Assembly: GCA_964568485.1 (NCBI GenBank) | Contig: CAZMRA010000147.1 | Span: forward strand, 1 to 12,430 | Direction: 5' to 3' | Length of the DNA stretch: 12,430 nt | Origin: CFX5 sp964568485 | GTDB lineage: Bacteria > Chloroflexota > Anaerolineae > Caldilineales > Caldilineaceae | Part shown: piece by piece, positions 6,049 through 12,430 of the stretch | Position numbering within the stretch: position 1 is the first letter of the stretch | Layout of the letters: each line of letters starts with the position of its first letter | Translations under genes and position numbers: made by a program | Notes under the pieces: generated by a model | Database searches by the model: none | What the model was told of the DNA's origin: nothing | What the model saw: the letters and a program-made list of their open reading frames with translations, nothing else

Positions 6049-6375
6049 ATGACCCGTTGGTTCTACCGGCTCTATATGCGCTTGCTGACGATGCGGCTGC
6101 GCCTTGGTCAAAGGTTTTTTGCGCTTTGGTTGGGGCGGCGGCGCTCGGAGCTGGCCGGTGCAGATTTGAGCTATCTGGTGTTGAGCGGCACCAATCTGCG
6201 CAACGCCAATCTGCATCAAGCCAATTTGCAGCGTTCGGATCTCAGCGGCGTAGACTTGCAGGGTGCGGATCTGAGTGGCGCAAACCTACGTGGGGCACGG
6301 GTCAGTGAAGCCCAACTGGCGACAGCTGGCTCCTTGGCCGGCACCATCCTGCCCGATGGCACGATTCACATCTGA
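6049..6375 (+). CDS. Small pentapeptide-repeat protein with arginine-rich N-terminus
   Basis: The 108-residue protein has about eleven consecutive A(D/N)LXX pentapeptides from residue 36 to 90 (AGADL, RNANL, HQANL, QGADL, SGANL and others). These should fold as a short right-handed quadrilateral beta-helix. Before them lies a 32-residue segment with nine arginines among aromatic and leucine residues. It could be an amphipathic membrane- or nucleic-acid-binding helix but is not a typical signal peptide. The start is supported by AAAGGA about 8 bases upstream. The repeat number is much smaller than in DNA-gyrase-protecting Qnr or MfpA proteins, so that role is not implied. The gene stands alone and converges on a methyltransferase gene 13 bases away. 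Function unknown. Confidence 0.85.
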   Translation: MTRWFYRLYMRLLTMRLRLGQRFFALWLGRRRSELAGADLSYLVLSGTNLRNANLHQANLQRSDLSGVDLQGADLSGANLRGARVSEAQLATAGSLAGTILPDGTIHI

Positions 6376-6388
6376 CGAGTGATCTATT

Positions 6389-7285
6389 CTATCCTGCCTG
6401 GGCAATATAGACTACCCACTCTTGCGCATCGTAGAACGATAAGCCGTCCCACGCTGGGTAAGTGGCAACCGGAGCAAACTGGGCCTGGTTGAGCATGGCA
6501 CAGAAGGTAGGGATCGCATAGGTCTGGTCGCAGAGCAGAATCTCATCGAGTTTGCCGCTGTTCAGGTGCAGAATATAAAAGCGCTCCATCGAGAGCTCGG
6601 CCTCGGCATCCCAAAAGCGTTCGCCCAAATGCAGGTAAGGCGCATCACCCCAGAGCCCCTGGTCATCGGTGTACCACCACGTGCTGTTTTTCTTGTCAAC
6701 GCGATCTTGATCGAGCAGCTCGATGATCAAGCGACCGCCAGGCTTGAGTGCTTGTCGCGCCTTGTGCAGCAGCGCTTGGGCCTCCGTTTTAGGGAAGACC
6801 GCCAGTTGACCGTACAAAAAGAGGGCCGCATCATACTCGCCAGTGCCAAAATCGGCGGTACGGACATCAGCTTCGTGAAAGGTCACGCGCTCGGTGACGC
6901 CGGTTTCTTGGGCTAAGCTACGGGCGTAGTCAATCGAGGCAGGGCTGAAGTCGATGCCGGTGACCCAGCAACCGCGGCGTGCCAACTCGGTGGCGTACAG
7001 CCCCGGCCCGCAGGTGATGTCGAGTACCTTCATGCCCGGTTGCAAGCCCAGCTTTTCCCAAAACCACTCAATTTGCAGCGTCCGTTCGGCGGTGGTGCGG
7101 GAGGCCGCACCATGCGACTCGTCCAAGTGTTCGGCCAACATGCGGCGCGAGAATTCTGGATCATTCCAGGGTAAATTACCGCCGTGTTCCCAAGCGGTTG
7201 GTTGCTCGGAGCGGCGATAGATGCGCCAAAGAGCCTCAGAAAGCGCCCGTTGCTCGTTGGGGAGAGAAGCAAGAACATCCGTCAT
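6389..7285 (-). CDS. Class I SAM-dependent methyltransferase
   Basis: The 298-residue cytoplasmic protein carries a Rossmann-type methyltransferase core from about residue 68 to 200. Motif I is VLDITCGPG (87-95), the acidic residue ending strand 2 is Asp112 (VTGIDFS), motif III is around EADVRTADF (138-146), motif IV is YDAALFLYGQLA (151-162), and LKPGGRLIIEL (180-190) is the usual post-motif strand. Thr91 replaces the usual Gly of VLDxGCGxG. The C-terminal 100 residues, rich in aromatics, probably form the substrate lid. The start is supported by AAGGA 7 bases upstream. It lies 72 bases downstream of the flippase gene on the same strand and might be read through from that operon. The substrate is unknown. 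Confidence 0.88.
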   Translation of the reverse strand: MTDVLASLPNEQRALSEALWRIYRRSEQPTAWEHGGNLPWNDPEFSRRMLAEHLDESHGAASRTTAERTLQIEWFWEKLGLQPGMKVLDITCGPGLYATELARRGCWVTGIDFSPASIDYARSLAQETGVTERVTFHEADVRTADFGTGEYDAALFLYGQLAVFPKTEAQALLHKARQALKPGGRLIIELLDQDRVDKKNSTWWYTDDQGLWGDAPYLHLGERFWDAEAELSMERFYILHLNSGKLDEILLCDQTYAIPTFCAMLNQAQFAPVATYPAWDGLSFYDAQEWVVYIAQAG

Positions 7286-7327
7286 GAACCATTCCTTATT
7301 CTTATCAGCAAGTGGTGATGGCGAAGC

Positions 7328-7348
7328 CAGTCAGTGCAGCTGTGACTG
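7328..7348. repeat. Weak hairpin in the gap after the flippase gene
   Basis: CAGTCA (7328-7333) and TGACTG (7343-7348) are reverse complements around a 9-base loop that contains the palindrome CAGCTG. It follows the stop codon of the flippase gene and could slow or end transcription. The stem is only 6 bp and no T-tract follows. Confidence 0.25.
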
Positions 7349-7357
7349 CCTATGCAT

Positions 7358-8893
7358 TCAACTAGCTCGCCGCGGCCACAATTGGGCTAGTAAGCTTAAC
7401 GTCGAGCGGCCACCGAGCAGCAGCAGCAAGGCTAGATAAACCAGGCCGCCCAGGATAATCGCGATCGCCAAGTAGATGACCGGGGGCAAGGCCAGTGCTT
7501 GCAGCGCGATCACCGCCACACTCATGCCGAGACAGGCCACCCCAATGCGCCCCAATCCCCACCATAGCTCCGCTTCGTGGACGCCCTCGTCTGGGTTGCG
7601 GGCCAACCAGTAGAGCACAATCGCGGCGATGGCCGCAGCGCCGGTGGCAGCAATCGCCAAGCCTTGGATCTGCCAGGGGCCGACCAGCGCATAACTTAGC
7701 CCGATGTTGAGCGCCATCGAGCCGAGATTCACCCACATGGGGACTTTCGTGTTGTGGCTGGCAAAAAAAGGCAGCACCAAAATATCGTGGGCAGTTTCGG
7801 CGATCAAGCGCACGGTGAAGATGATCAGCAAGGTGTAGACCAACTGCGTGGCCGCGGCATCAAATGCGCCGCGCTCCAGCAGAAAAGCAACGGCCGTTGG
7901 CCCCAACGCCAGCAGGCCAATTGCTCCTGGAATGACGAGTAGGAGGGCGGTCAACAAGGCGTTCTGGACCAGCCGCTGCATGCCAGTGCGATCCCCAGCA
8001 TTGTAGTGATGGGCCAACGTCGGAAAAAAAACGGTCGTGATGGCCAAGCCAAAGAGTGATTTGGGCATCGCCACCGTGATCAAGAGGGCATAATAGTAGG
8101 CTGCAATGCTCCCGGTGGGCAGCGGCGAGGCCAAGCGCAGAAAGATCAAGTCAACAAATTGGACGACGCCGAGGGTGATGATGCGTGGTCCCATCAAGCG
8201 GGCTAATTCGTGTAGCCCCGGCAACCGCCAAGCCAGCTGCAAGCGGGTGGCAATCTTGCGCTGGAGAAAGGGCGGGATCTGAATGAGCCAAGCCAGCACC
8301 GCGCCGATTACGCTGCCCCACGCTACGCCATAGATGCCCCACTCGGGGGCCAGCGCATAGAGCCCGATGATCTGCCCGACGTCGACCAGAAAGCCCGCAA
8401 AGGCCGGGGCGATAAAGTGCTGATGCGCTTGGAGCAAGCTGGCAAAGATGCTGCCAATACTAAAGAGCGTCATCGACAGCAGGATGATGCGCATCAGCTC
8501 GGCAGTGAGCTGTTGTTGCTCGGCAGAAAATTCAGGCACCAGCAGCCACTGGGTGATCGGCAACGCCAACCAGGCAGTCACCGCACCGATGCCACCCATG
8601 ATGATCAACGTTAAGGTGACGACGGTATTGGCCAAGGCGCGGGCTTCGCTGTGAGCTTGGCGGCCCAAATAGGCTGTGTAGACGGGAATCAACGCCGCGG
8701 CTAAGGCGCCACCCGCCAACATCGTATCAAACAGTTCGGGCAGTTGATTGGCCGCGGTAAAGGCATCGGCTTCGGGGCCGGTGCCAAAATTGTTTGTCAT
8801 CAGGAGCAGCTTGACAAAGCCGGTCAGCTTGTTCAGGCCGAGGATCATCATGACGATGATCGAGGTACGCAGCAGTTGTTGGGTGGGCAGCAT
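7358..8893 (-). CDS. murJ: MurJ/MviN-family lipid flippase (divergent)
   Basis: This 511-residue integral membrane protein belongs to the MVF branch of the MOP flippase superfamily and has many hydrophobic segments, consistent with the 14-helix fold. Family landmarks are GFVKLLLMTNNFGTGPEADAF (25-45), LPELFDTMLAGGALAAALIPVY (51-72) and later ASLLQAHQHFIAPAF. MurJ flips undecaprenyl-linked peptidoglycan precursor (lipid II). Against E. coli MurJ (from memory), Arg18 and Arg24 correspond to Lys22 and Lys28 and Asp39 to Asp43. However, Lys46 becomes Gln50, Arg52 becomes Asp56 and Glu57 becomes Gly61. The start lies 10 bases after the stop of the preceding membrane protein gene and has no clear Shine-Dalgarno, suggesting translational coupling. 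It may be the housekeeping MurJ or a paralogue for another lipid-linked glycan. Confidence 0.88.
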   Translation of the reverse strand: MLPTQQLLRTSIIVMMILGLNKLTGFVKLLLMTNNFGTGPEADAFTAANQLPELFDTMLAGGALAAALIPVYTAYLGRQAHSEARALANTVVTLTLIIMGGIGAVTAWLALPITQWLLVPEFSAEQQQLTAELMRIILLSMTLFSIGSIFASLLQAHQHFIAPAFAGFLVDVGQIIGLYALAPEWGIYGVAWGSVIGAVLAWLIQIPPFLQRKIATRLQLAWRLPGLHELARLMGPRIITLGVVQFVDLIFLRLASPLPTGSIAAYYYALLITVAMPKSLFGLAITTVFFPTLAHHYNAGDRTGMQRLVQNALLTALLLVIPGAIGLLALGPTAVAFLLERGAFDAAATQLVYTLLIIFTVRLIAETAHDILVLPFFASHNTKVPMWVNLGSMALNIGLSYALVGPWQIQGLAIAATGAAAIAAIVLYWLARNPDEGVHEAELWWGLGRIGVACLGMSVAVIALQALALPPVIYLAIAIILGGLVYLALLLLLGGRSTLSLLAQLWPRRAS

Positions 8894-8903
8894 AACCGAT
8901 CGA

Positions 8904-9962
8904 TCAGCGCAAGAACGGCTCTGCCGGTGGTTCGGGTGGCAGCGAATTGGGCGTAGCTGCCAGCGTGTTGCGGCTGTAGATCCATAAAAAGCCGCCCGGC
9001 AGGCTCACCAAGAAGCCGAGCAACTGTTGCAGGATGCCGACGACAAACCCCCAATCTCCATTGCGGCCGATGAGGTAAAAGGTGGAGTAAAAGGCACCCT
9101 GGCGAATACCCAAGCCACCGGGCAAGAAGGGTACAAAGAGGCCAATAAAGACAATCAGCGGGTTAATGACAACCACTTCGGCCAGATCAATGCCACCCGG
9201 AAAGATGCCATTGGTGATCAGCCAGATATTCACACTCGTTAAGAGGACGATCAAGAGGCTCACCAAGGCCGAGAGCAGCAAGGCGCCAAAGGCATGACGG
9301 TAGGCGTTAAAGGCCTGGGCCAACTTCTGCCAAATTGGTCCGGTGCGGCTGGCCAGTGGCAAGCGTTGCAGTAACCATTCCACCTTCTGCTTGAGCCGAC
9401 GACTGAGCAGTGCCGCCAGGATCCCCAAGAAGAGCAAGGAAACCCCGCTGCTGCCTAGGGCGATCAACTGCATAAAGAGGAGGTTCTCACCAGTGAAGGG
9501 GATGCCATTCGGTCGCCCCCACAGCAGCATAACAACTGAAGCGACAGCTGCCGAAACCATAAACACCAGCAACCCCAAGAAACGATCAATCAGGATGCTG
9601 GCCGCGGCATCGGCACGGCGCCGCGTATCGCTGGCCAACGCATAGCCGCGCATTACATCGCCCCCCACTTGCGCAGGAAGAAAATTGTTAAAAAATTCTG
9701 CCACCCACTGATAGCGCAAGAGGCGCAACAGCTGTACCGGTAAACCCACCGCACGCAATAAAATCCCCCATTTGAGTGCGCTGAGCGCCACTGCGCTGGC
9801 ATAACAAACAGCACCAGCCAGCAACATCCACCAGTTGGCATCTTTCAATTGCTGCCAAAGTGTTTGTGGATCTTGCAGCTGGGAGAAGAAAAAGTAGATC
9901 AGCGCGAGACTGAGGGCGATTTTCAGGAAGTTGAAGAGTCGGGCACGCAAGGTGGCATTCAT
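8904..9962 (-). CDS. LPG_synthase_TM / UPF0104 family integral membrane protein
   Basis: The 352-residue polytopic protein belongs to the family of membrane domains found in lysylphosphatidylglycerol synthase (MprF) and in stand-alone form (formerly UPF0104, YbhN-like). Diagnostic motifs are FNNFLPAQVGGDVMR (91-105), DRFLGL (126-131) and PGGLGIRQGAF (281-291). About eight hydrophobic helices are visible, beginning near residues 12-26 and 44-62. The soluble aminoacyltransferase domain of MprF is absent, so it should not aminoacylate lipids on its own. The C-terminus is proline-rich. It starts 2 bases after the Nudix stop codon with no Shine-Dalgarno, which implies translational coupling, and precedes the flippase gene. 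Stand-alone members often sit beside glycosyltransferases. A role in lipid or glycolipid handling is likely but unspecified. Confidence 0.88.
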   Translation of the reverse strand: MNATLRARLFNFLKIALSLALIYFFFSQLQDPQTLWQQLKDANWWMLLAGAVCYASAVALSALKWGILLRAVGLPVQLLRLLRYQWVAEFFNNFLPAQVGGDVMRGYALASDTRRRADAAASILIDRFLGLLVFMVSAAVASVVMLLWGRPNGIPFTGENLLFMQLIALGSSGVSLLFLGILAALLSRRLKQKVEWLLQRLPLASRTGPIWQKLAQAFNAYRHAFGALLLSALVSLLIVLLTSVNIWLITNGIFPGGIDLAEVVVINPLIVFIGLFVPFLPGGLGIRQGAFYSTFYLIGRNGDWGFVVGILQQLLGFLVSLPGGFLWIYSRNTLAATPNSLPPEPPAEPFLR

Positions 9963-9964
9963 AG

Positions 9965-10441
9965 CTAGAGGGACGCATTGACAGGCTGCGACCAGCCAAA
10001 TTCGCTAAAGCGCTGTTGGTGGTACGTGCCCTGACGCAGACCATCCAACACGGTGCGCACATAGGGCACTAGATTGGGGGGCAAGTCGGCCAGTGGAAAC
10101 CAGCGCAGATCGTCGCAGCGCTCTGGCTCCCGATTTTGGATCGTTCCGGACCAGTGGTGTACGACAAAGAAGAAGTCGAAATAGAGCGGTCCTTCCAGAT
10201 TCTTGCGCTGCATCACATGAATCAGCTGCAAATCGGTCGGTGCCAAGTTGACCCCAGCTTCCTCTTCGGCCTCGCGCACGACCGCTTGGGTGACCGCTTC
10301 GCCTTCTTCAATGTGGCCACCCACTAAACTGTAATCGCCATCATGAAAACCGGTATTGCAGCGTCGGCCTAGCAAAACTTCATCGTTCTGGCAGAGGATG
10401 ATATAAACCGCTGCACGCATTAAGGCCCGTGGTGGCTGCAT
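9965..10441 (-). CDS. Nudix hydrolase
   Basis: This 158-residue cytoplasmic hydrolase has a perfect Nudix box at residues 42-64 (G-x5-E-x7-REAEEEAGV), whose glutamates bind the catalytic Mg2+. Nudix enzymes split nucleoside diphosphates linked to another moiety. The fold starts at AAVYIILCQNDEVLLGRR (10-27) and ends near PYVRTVLDGLRQG. I chose the ATG at 10441, eight bases after the glycosyltransferase stop. An in-frame ATG at 10513 would add 24 residues with no family similarity and overlap the upstream gene by 64 bases. No good Shine-Dalgarno precedes either, so coupling to the upstream gene is likely. In this operon it might act on a nucleotide sugar, but sanitising 8-oxo-dGTP-like nucleotides is an equal possibility. 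Confidence 0.87.
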   Translation of the reverse strand: MQPPRALMRAAVYIILCQNDEVLLGRRCNTGFHDGDYSLVGGHIEEGEAVTQAVVREAEEEAGVNLAPTDLQLIHVMQRKNLEGPLYFDFFFVVHHWSGTIQNREPERCDDLRWFPLADLPPNLVPYVRTVLDGLRQGTYHQQRFSEFGWSQPVNASL

Positions 10442-10449
10442 GGTGGTGG

Positions 10450-11376
10450 TCAAACGTGGGTACTCCGGCGGATACTCTGTACATCTTGTTTTTGGGTCCA
10501 AGCCATATTCCACACCACATGGCGGTCGCGCTTGATGGCAAAGTCATACCAGCCCAACAGGCGGCTCCAGCCTTCGAGCACGGCCAGCAAAAAGAGCACC
10601 CAGATCAATTGCACTACTCCCCACAATTCTTTGAGGGCAATGCGCACTACTCGGCTATTTTGGATGCTGCTCACGGCATAGCCATATTTGTGTTTGAGAA
10701 AAAGGTGACCCGCATGATTGCGGCGGCGTTGGCGTACAAAATCGCTGATCGTTGTGGGGCCGGTGTTATAAACGAGAGCATCGGGAGCGTATTTCACCGT
10801 CATCCCATGCTTGATGACCAACGCTTCGACAAAGGCTTCATCCATGGCTACATCGTGAGGAATCCGCTCGAAGACCTTGCGGAAAGCGATCAGCTCGCCC
10901 AGCCGGGGAATTTCTAGACAAAGCTCATGCTCCATGCGCAAACGAATGTGCGTCAACAACCCAGCAATGTGATCAGGGGTATTGACGGGCATTTTGTGCG
11001 CGCCTACCATGCCCACTTCGGGATCAGCAAACATACGCACCATGCTTTCGATGGCACGTTCATGGGGAATGGTATCGCCGCTTTCGAGCACGCAGATATT
11101 GTTTTGGGCCGCTTGCAAGAAGAGATTGATCGCGCTGGTTTTGCCTTCACGGCGCTCCTGTTCGATCAATTTAATGCGGTCGTCCCGCTCCATTAGTTCA
11201 CGCACAATGGGCACAGTGCGGTCGGTACAGGCGCTGGCTACCACGATGATCTCGCCAATCTCCACCTGATGAAGATGTTGATCAAGCAGGGCGATCAACA
11301 ACTGCCCAATGTTATTTTCTTCGTTGTAAGCCGTGATCCCTACGCTGCAGACCAGCTTTTCTCCCGATGTGGTCAT
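10450..11376 (-). CDS. Family 2 glycosyltransferase, membrane-associated
   Basis: The 308-residue enzyme has a GT-A fold that transfers a sugar from a nucleotide sugar, probably to a lipid or polysaccharide. Motifs are VGITAYNEENNIG (12-24, nucleotide binding), the acidic strand VLESGDTI (96-103) in the DxD position, MDEAF (178-182, likely catalytic base) and QRRRN (216-220), a variant of the QxxRW motif. A hydrophobic stretch at about 252-268 probably anchors the C-terminus to the membrane. The start at 11376 is preferred to the ATG two codons upstream (11382), because AGGA lies 6 bases before it but directly abuts the other. It lies 33 bases after mutS2 and heads a tight gene run with Nudix, LPG_synthase_TM and flippase genes. 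Sugar and acceptor are unknown. Confidence 0.88.
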   Translation of the reverse strand: MTTSGEKLVCSVGITAYNEENNIGQLLIALLDQHLHQVEIGEIIVVASACTDRTVPIVRELMERDDRIKLIEQERREGKTSAINLFLQAAQNNICVLESGDTIPHERAIESMVRMFADPEVGMVGAHKMPVNTPDHIAGLLTHIRLRMEHELCLEIPRLGELIAFRKVFERIPHDVAMDEAFVEALVIKHGMTVKYAPDALVYNTGPTTISDFVRQRRRNHAGHLFLKHKYGYAVSSIQNSRVVRIALKELWGVVQLIWVLFLLAVLEGWSRLLGWYDFAIKRDRHVVWNMAWTQKQDVQSIRRSTHV

Positions 11377-11409
11377 AGCCATTCCTAATCCACTTACAAT
11401 GTGTACTTG

Positions 11410-12430
11410 TTACTCCGTAATGAGTCGAGCCACCGTAACGCCATCGCCCCCTTCGCCCGCTTCCCCGAAACGAGCGTCGCGTACGAGTGGGTGCCCCTTG
11501 AGCAGCGTGCGCACGGCATCGCGCATGGCGCCAGTACCCTTGCCATGAATGATGCGGACCCACGGTAAGCGGGCTAACGAGGCATTGTCTAAATAGCGTT
11601 CGAGCTTATCCAGCCCATCTTCCACGCGTTCACCGCGCAGATCCAGCTCCATCCCTGGGCTCTCTGGTAGGCTGCCCCCCCGCACCGACAAAGACGATGC
11701 AGACGGATTTTCTTTGACCGCCTTCTGGCGTAATTCTAGCCGTTTGGCGGGCAGCTTGAGCCGGAATTTGCCCAATTGTACATCAACTTCCCCATTGGGT
11801 GTGATGCTCAAGACCTCACCGCTGGCCTGTAATGTGGGCACAAAGACGCGATCACCCACTTCGATAGGGCCGGCCAGACGTTCGTCACTTGCCCCAGGAA
11901 TAATCACCTCGCGATTGACTTCCGCACCGGCTTGCTGGCGGCGGTTGACCTCTTGGGCAGCGCGGGCCAGGAATTCCTCATGGGCATTGCTGCTCGCGGT
12001 ACCACGCGATAGCTGGCGCCGCGTCTGTTCAATCTCGCGGCGTAGCGCCTCTAGCTCATTCTGCATGGTGGCACGCACTTCGGCGATCACCGCCCGCCGC
12101 GCTTCTTCGATCTGCGCCGTCTGGTAGCGCAAGTCGCGCTCGATCAACTGAGCTTGGCGTTCACGATCCTTGGCGCGCGATTCAGCAGCCAATGCCTCTT
12201 GTTTGGCGCGCTTGATATCGTCCAGCAGCGCGTCGGCTTCTAGCGTGTCGGGCCGGACAATGCTTTCGGCTTTGTCGACAATGGCTGGATTTAAGCCCAA
12301 GCGCCGAGCGATGGTCAAAGCATTCGAGCGCCCTGGTAAGCCAATGCTTAACTCGTAGGTGGGGCTGAGTGTCTCCACATCAAACTCGACCGAGGCATTG
12401 CGCACGCCCGGCGTGTTGTGCGCGTACAGC
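11410..12430 (-). CDS. mutS2: Endonuclease MutS2, 3' part (5' end outside the window)
   Basis: This is the C-terminal 339 residues of a MutS2 protein. The frame is open to the right edge, so the gene continues beyond it. The visible part begins in the last strands of the ABC-type ATPase domain (YAHNTPGV, NASVEFD, SPTYELSIGLPGRSN). A long charged coiled coil follows (visible residues about 75-165), then an SH3/KOW-like beta segment (EVGDRVFVPTLQASGEVLSI), and a C-terminal Smr domain with LDLRG and IHGKGTGAMR, the nuclease-associated motifs. MutS2 acts on branched DNA and suppresses homologous recombination in Helicobacter and Thermus, and rescues collided ribosomes in Bacillus. Walker A and B motifs lie outside the window. 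It is the first visible gene of the leftward envelope block. Confidence 0.93.
   Translation of the reverse strand, partial: LYAHNTPGVRNASVEFDVETLSPTYELSIGLPGRSNALTIARRLGLNPAIVDKAESIVRPDTLEADALLDDIKRAKQEALAAESRAKDRERQAQLIERDLRYQTAQIEEARRAVIAEVRATMQNELEALRREIEQTRRQLSRGTASSNAHEEFLARAAQEVNRRQQAGAEVNREVIIPGASDERLAGPIEVGDRVFVPTLQASGEVLSITPNGEVDVQLGKFRLKLPAKRLELRQKAVKENPSASSLSVRGGSLPESPGMELDLRGERVEDGLDKLERYLDNASLARLPWVRIIHGKGTGAMRDAVRTLLKGHPLVRDARFGEAGEGGDGVTVARLITE

Noticed and set aside
10442..10513. N-terminal extension of the Nudix protein from the ATG at 10513
   Set aside because: It would overlap the glycosyltransferase coding sequence by 64 bases and adds residues without similarity to the Nudix fold.

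Overview
The window is ordinary bacterial chromosome at moderately high GC, with densely packed genes and short or no gaps. It holds eleven protein genes, ten complete and one cut by the right edge. No rRNA, tRNA, CRISPR array, transposase or phage gene is visible. The organism cannot be fixed from this stretch. MutS2, a lone LamG protein, PQQ sugar dehydrogenase and promoters with a TACAAT -10 box would suit a Chloroflexota-type bacterium, but this is inference only.

Left part (1-1260): 335 bases without a gene carry a striking nested palindrome (17-62), a second small palindrome (83-95) and an extended -10 promoter. They precede a rightward gene for a LamG/concanavalin A-like jelly-roll protein. 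A 7-bp-periodic inverted repeat (1195-1260) separates this gene from the convergent block to its right.

Sugar-oxidation block (1271-5938, all leftward): a tRNA-dihydrouridine synthase has its own, apparently leaderless, promoter. It is followed by a xylose-isomerase-like TIM-barrel protein, an enolase-superfamily acid-sugar dehydratase, and a lipoprotein of the soluble PQQ glucose dehydrogenase (GdhB) family. A plausible reading is that the exported lipoprotein oxidises an aldose to a lactone outside the membrane, and that the resulting aldonate is dehydrated inside the cell by the enolase-superfamily enzyme. The TIM-barrel protein would handle a related sugar. Substrates are not determined.

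Middle (6049-7285): a small rightward pentapeptide-repeat protein with an arginine-rich N-terminus faces a leftward class I SAM-dependent methyltransferase.

Envelope block (7358-12430, all leftward): mutS2 (its 3' part only), a family 2 glycosyltransferase, a Nudix hydrolase, an LPG_synthase_TM/UPF0104 membrane protein and a MurJ/MviN-family flippase follow one another with gaps of 2-33 bases, so they probably form one operon. Glycosyltransferase plus flippase plus polytopic membrane protein suggests synthesis and translocation of a lipid-linked glycan or modified lipid. The flippase has lost several charged residues that are conserved in E. coli MurJ, so its substrate may not be lipid II.

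No clearly new system is evident. The best leads are the symmetric palindrome at the left edge, the divergent MurJ with its partners, and the sugar-acid cluster.
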